Program-made: the position numbers and the translations under genes
Assembly (NCBI RefSeq): GCF_018138385.1
Contig: NZ_JAGSIE010000015.1
Span: 27,587-91,586 of the forward strand
Length of the DNA stretch: 64,000 nt
Direction of reading: 5' to 3'
Origin: Allobacillus saliphilus
GTDB taxonomy: Bacteria; Bacillota; Bacilli; Bacillales; Alkalibacillaceae
The notes under the pieces: model-generated
Told to the model about the DNA's origin: nothing
What the model saw: the letters and a program-made list of their open reading frames with translations, nothing else
The model's database searches: none
Shown here: one piece after another, positions 63,083 through 64,000 of the stretch
Layout of the letters: every line of letters begins with the position of its first letter
Position numbering within the stretch: the first letter of the stretch is position 1

Positions 63083-63235
63083 CTAGTCTCTATTCAACTC
63101 TTTTTGACATTTCGTGCAAAGTTTATTTTGTATTTCGAGCGGCTTTTGTAAAATATTCCCGCAGTTCGTGCAAGTGTTTAATTGATCAGGGTTCGTCGGT
63201 CCATACTCAACGGAATTACGATAATCATCAATCAT
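63083..63235 (-). CDS. Small zinc-ribbon protein, 50 aa
   Basis: Short gene with a clear ribosome site (AAAGGAGTGG, then ATG at 63235). The product starts MIDDYRNSVEYGPTNPDQLN and has two C-x-x-C knuckles (CTNC near residue 22, CTKC near 40) separated by 14 residues, typical of a rubredoxin-like zinc ribbon. It ends QKELNRD. There are no membrane segments. A nucleic-acid- or protein-binding role is likely but unproven. Confidence 0.72.
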   Translation of the reverse strand: MIDDYRNSVEYGPTNPDQLNTCTNCGNILQKPLEIQNKLCTKCQKELNRD

Positions 63236-63370
63236 GTTTTCCACTCCTTTCTGAGAGTTGCATCCTTACATCATCAATAATACCCTCTTTTCTGAAAAAG
63301 CTAACCTATAATCGAGTTGAGAAATTAAGCTACCTCTTATACAATGAGAGGGAGAATGGGAGTGAGTAAG

Positions 63371-63553
63371 ATGAAAAAATCAGAACTTGAATCAGAAATC
63401 GCTCATCTGAAATCGGATTATATCCGAATTCAAAGTGATCTTGATAAGATGGAGTCTGTTGGAGGGAGTATTACTCCTATTGAAAAAGTACTTGAAAAAA
63501 TAGAAATAGAATTAGCTGAAAAGAAAAAGCAGTTAAAAGAAATGGAAGAATAA
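63371..63553 (+). CDS. SE1832-family small coiled-coil protein
   Basis: A 60-aa protein, almost entirely a charged coiled coil with a Gly break: KSELESEIAHLKSDYIRIQS, DLDKMESVGGSITPIEKVLE, then an EIELAEKKKQLKEMEE tail. The pattern fits the Bacillota SE1832 family of unknown function. Start ATG 63371 follows GGGAGTGAG; the ATG at 63356 and the GTG at 63362 are less likely. Followed closely by dispersed repeat copy B. Confidence 0.75.
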   Translation: MKKSELESEIAHLKSDYIRIQSDLDKMESVGGSITPIEKVLEKIEIELAEKKKQLKEMEE

Positions 63554-63575
63554 ACAACGTCATTATATGTAAAGA

Positions 63576-63922
63576 GGCTGGGACAAATCAAAGTTATAAA
63601 CTCAGAAACACGAATATCAATCTAACTTAGCGTAGGAAATATACGGAGACTTCTGCGGTCAACTAAATGCGGCCACGTCCTGTGGCCAACGTTGACACTA
63701 GCCCGTCCTGGGCGTCGGGAGCAAAAGCCTAGGCGAGACCCCGCAGTGCGTAGCACGAGGAGGCTCACCAGCTGCCCGCGATATAGAAGACACTGCGATT
63801 TATCGCAGATGTCGCCTTATGCCCTGTGGGTAAAAGCGCAATATATTTCCGAAGCGGGTATTTCCGGCACACTAAATTAGAATGTTTGTATCTGAATCAA
63901 CTTTAAAGATTTTGTCCCAGCC
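63576..63922 (-). repeat. Dispersed structured repeat, copy B, with a nested hairpin insertion
   Basis: A 347-bp homologue of copy A with ends GGCTGGGACAAA / TTTGTCCCAGCC. The core from TCAACTAAATGCGGCC to GACACTAGC is identical to copy A. About 45-60 extra bases near 63779-63838 contain the hairpin GACACTGCGA-TTTA-TCGCAGATGTC, absent from copy A. This suggests a second small repeat inserted into the first. The open frame 63692-63880 lies wholly inside and is not a gene. From 63923 to 64000 nothing further is visible. Confidence 0.85.
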
Positions 63923-64000
63923 TTCTTTCCTACGATTAGTCAAGTCTAAATTTAGTAAAGGCTTATAAACTAAAATTTGGTATACTAAATAAACCTCAAG

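Noticed and set aside
63692..63880. Arg-rich open frame
   Set aside because: Lies wholly inside dispersed repeat copy B, with no ribosome site.
1..64000. Prophage, insertion sequence, rRNA or tRNA genes
   Set aside because: No transposase, integrase, phage structural gene or recognisable RNA gene was found on either strand.

Overview
This window looks like a chromosomal segment from an endospore-forming, low-GC Bacillaceae, probably a halophile or haloalkaliphile. The spore link rests on an H-type SASP, a CotF/YhcQ-type coat protein and a Gly/Tyr-rich coat-like protein. The salt link rests on acidic linkers in the secreted lipoproteins, two BCCT transporters and a NaChBac-type sodium channel. 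The genus cannot be fixed from sequence alone. No rRNA, tRNA, transposase, prophage or CRISPR locus was seen.

Layout. 1-9.3 kb: 3' part of rlmN, a 52-bp tandem array, sspH, a DUF3231 gene, a YhaQP-like ABC exporter, an isochorismatase-fold hydrolase with nadE, a FrnE/DsbA-like oxidoreductase, a coat-like gene and an MBL hydrolase. 9.3-13.5 kb: a YeeE/YedE thiosulfate-type transporter and an SsuBCA-like ABC importer. 13.5-20.7 kb: a decayed lipoprotein gene, a thioesterase, a PlcR-like regulator divergent from an unannotated 49-codon exported-peptide gene, an EAL phosphodiesterase, small metabolic genes and a stand-alone MurE-like ligase. 20.7-31 kb: two MFS transporters, the sodium channel, coat and pdxK genes, and pstSCAB behind a Pho box. 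31-39 kb: cysK, the kynurenine pathway (kynA, kynU, kynB), a lytic transglycosylase, methionine gamma-lyase and rarD. 39-46 kb: typA, an ATP-grasp protein and a large secreted nuclease. 46-54.6 kb: an oligopeptide ABC importer with divergent binding protein, then the threonine catabolic pair kbl and tdh. 55-60 kb: a tandem duplication of a BCCT transporter plus thioesterase unit, with the first thioesterase decayed. 60-64 kb: hutP, an antiterminator region and hutH without the other hut genes, then small proteins and a dispersed structured repeat.

The genes are mostly nutrient uptake and amino-acid catabolism (Trp, Met, Thr, His, peptides, phosphate, sulfur compounds), consistent with a free-living scavenger.

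The two least explained signals are these. (1) Five intergenic tandem arrays have units of 51-52 bp or exactly 21 bp; four of them share a YTCRA core, and the two 52-bp arrays, 28 kb apart, share a 15-bp core. (2) A PlcR/PapR-like peptide signalling cassette has its peptide gene starting at TTG, which normal gene calling would miss.
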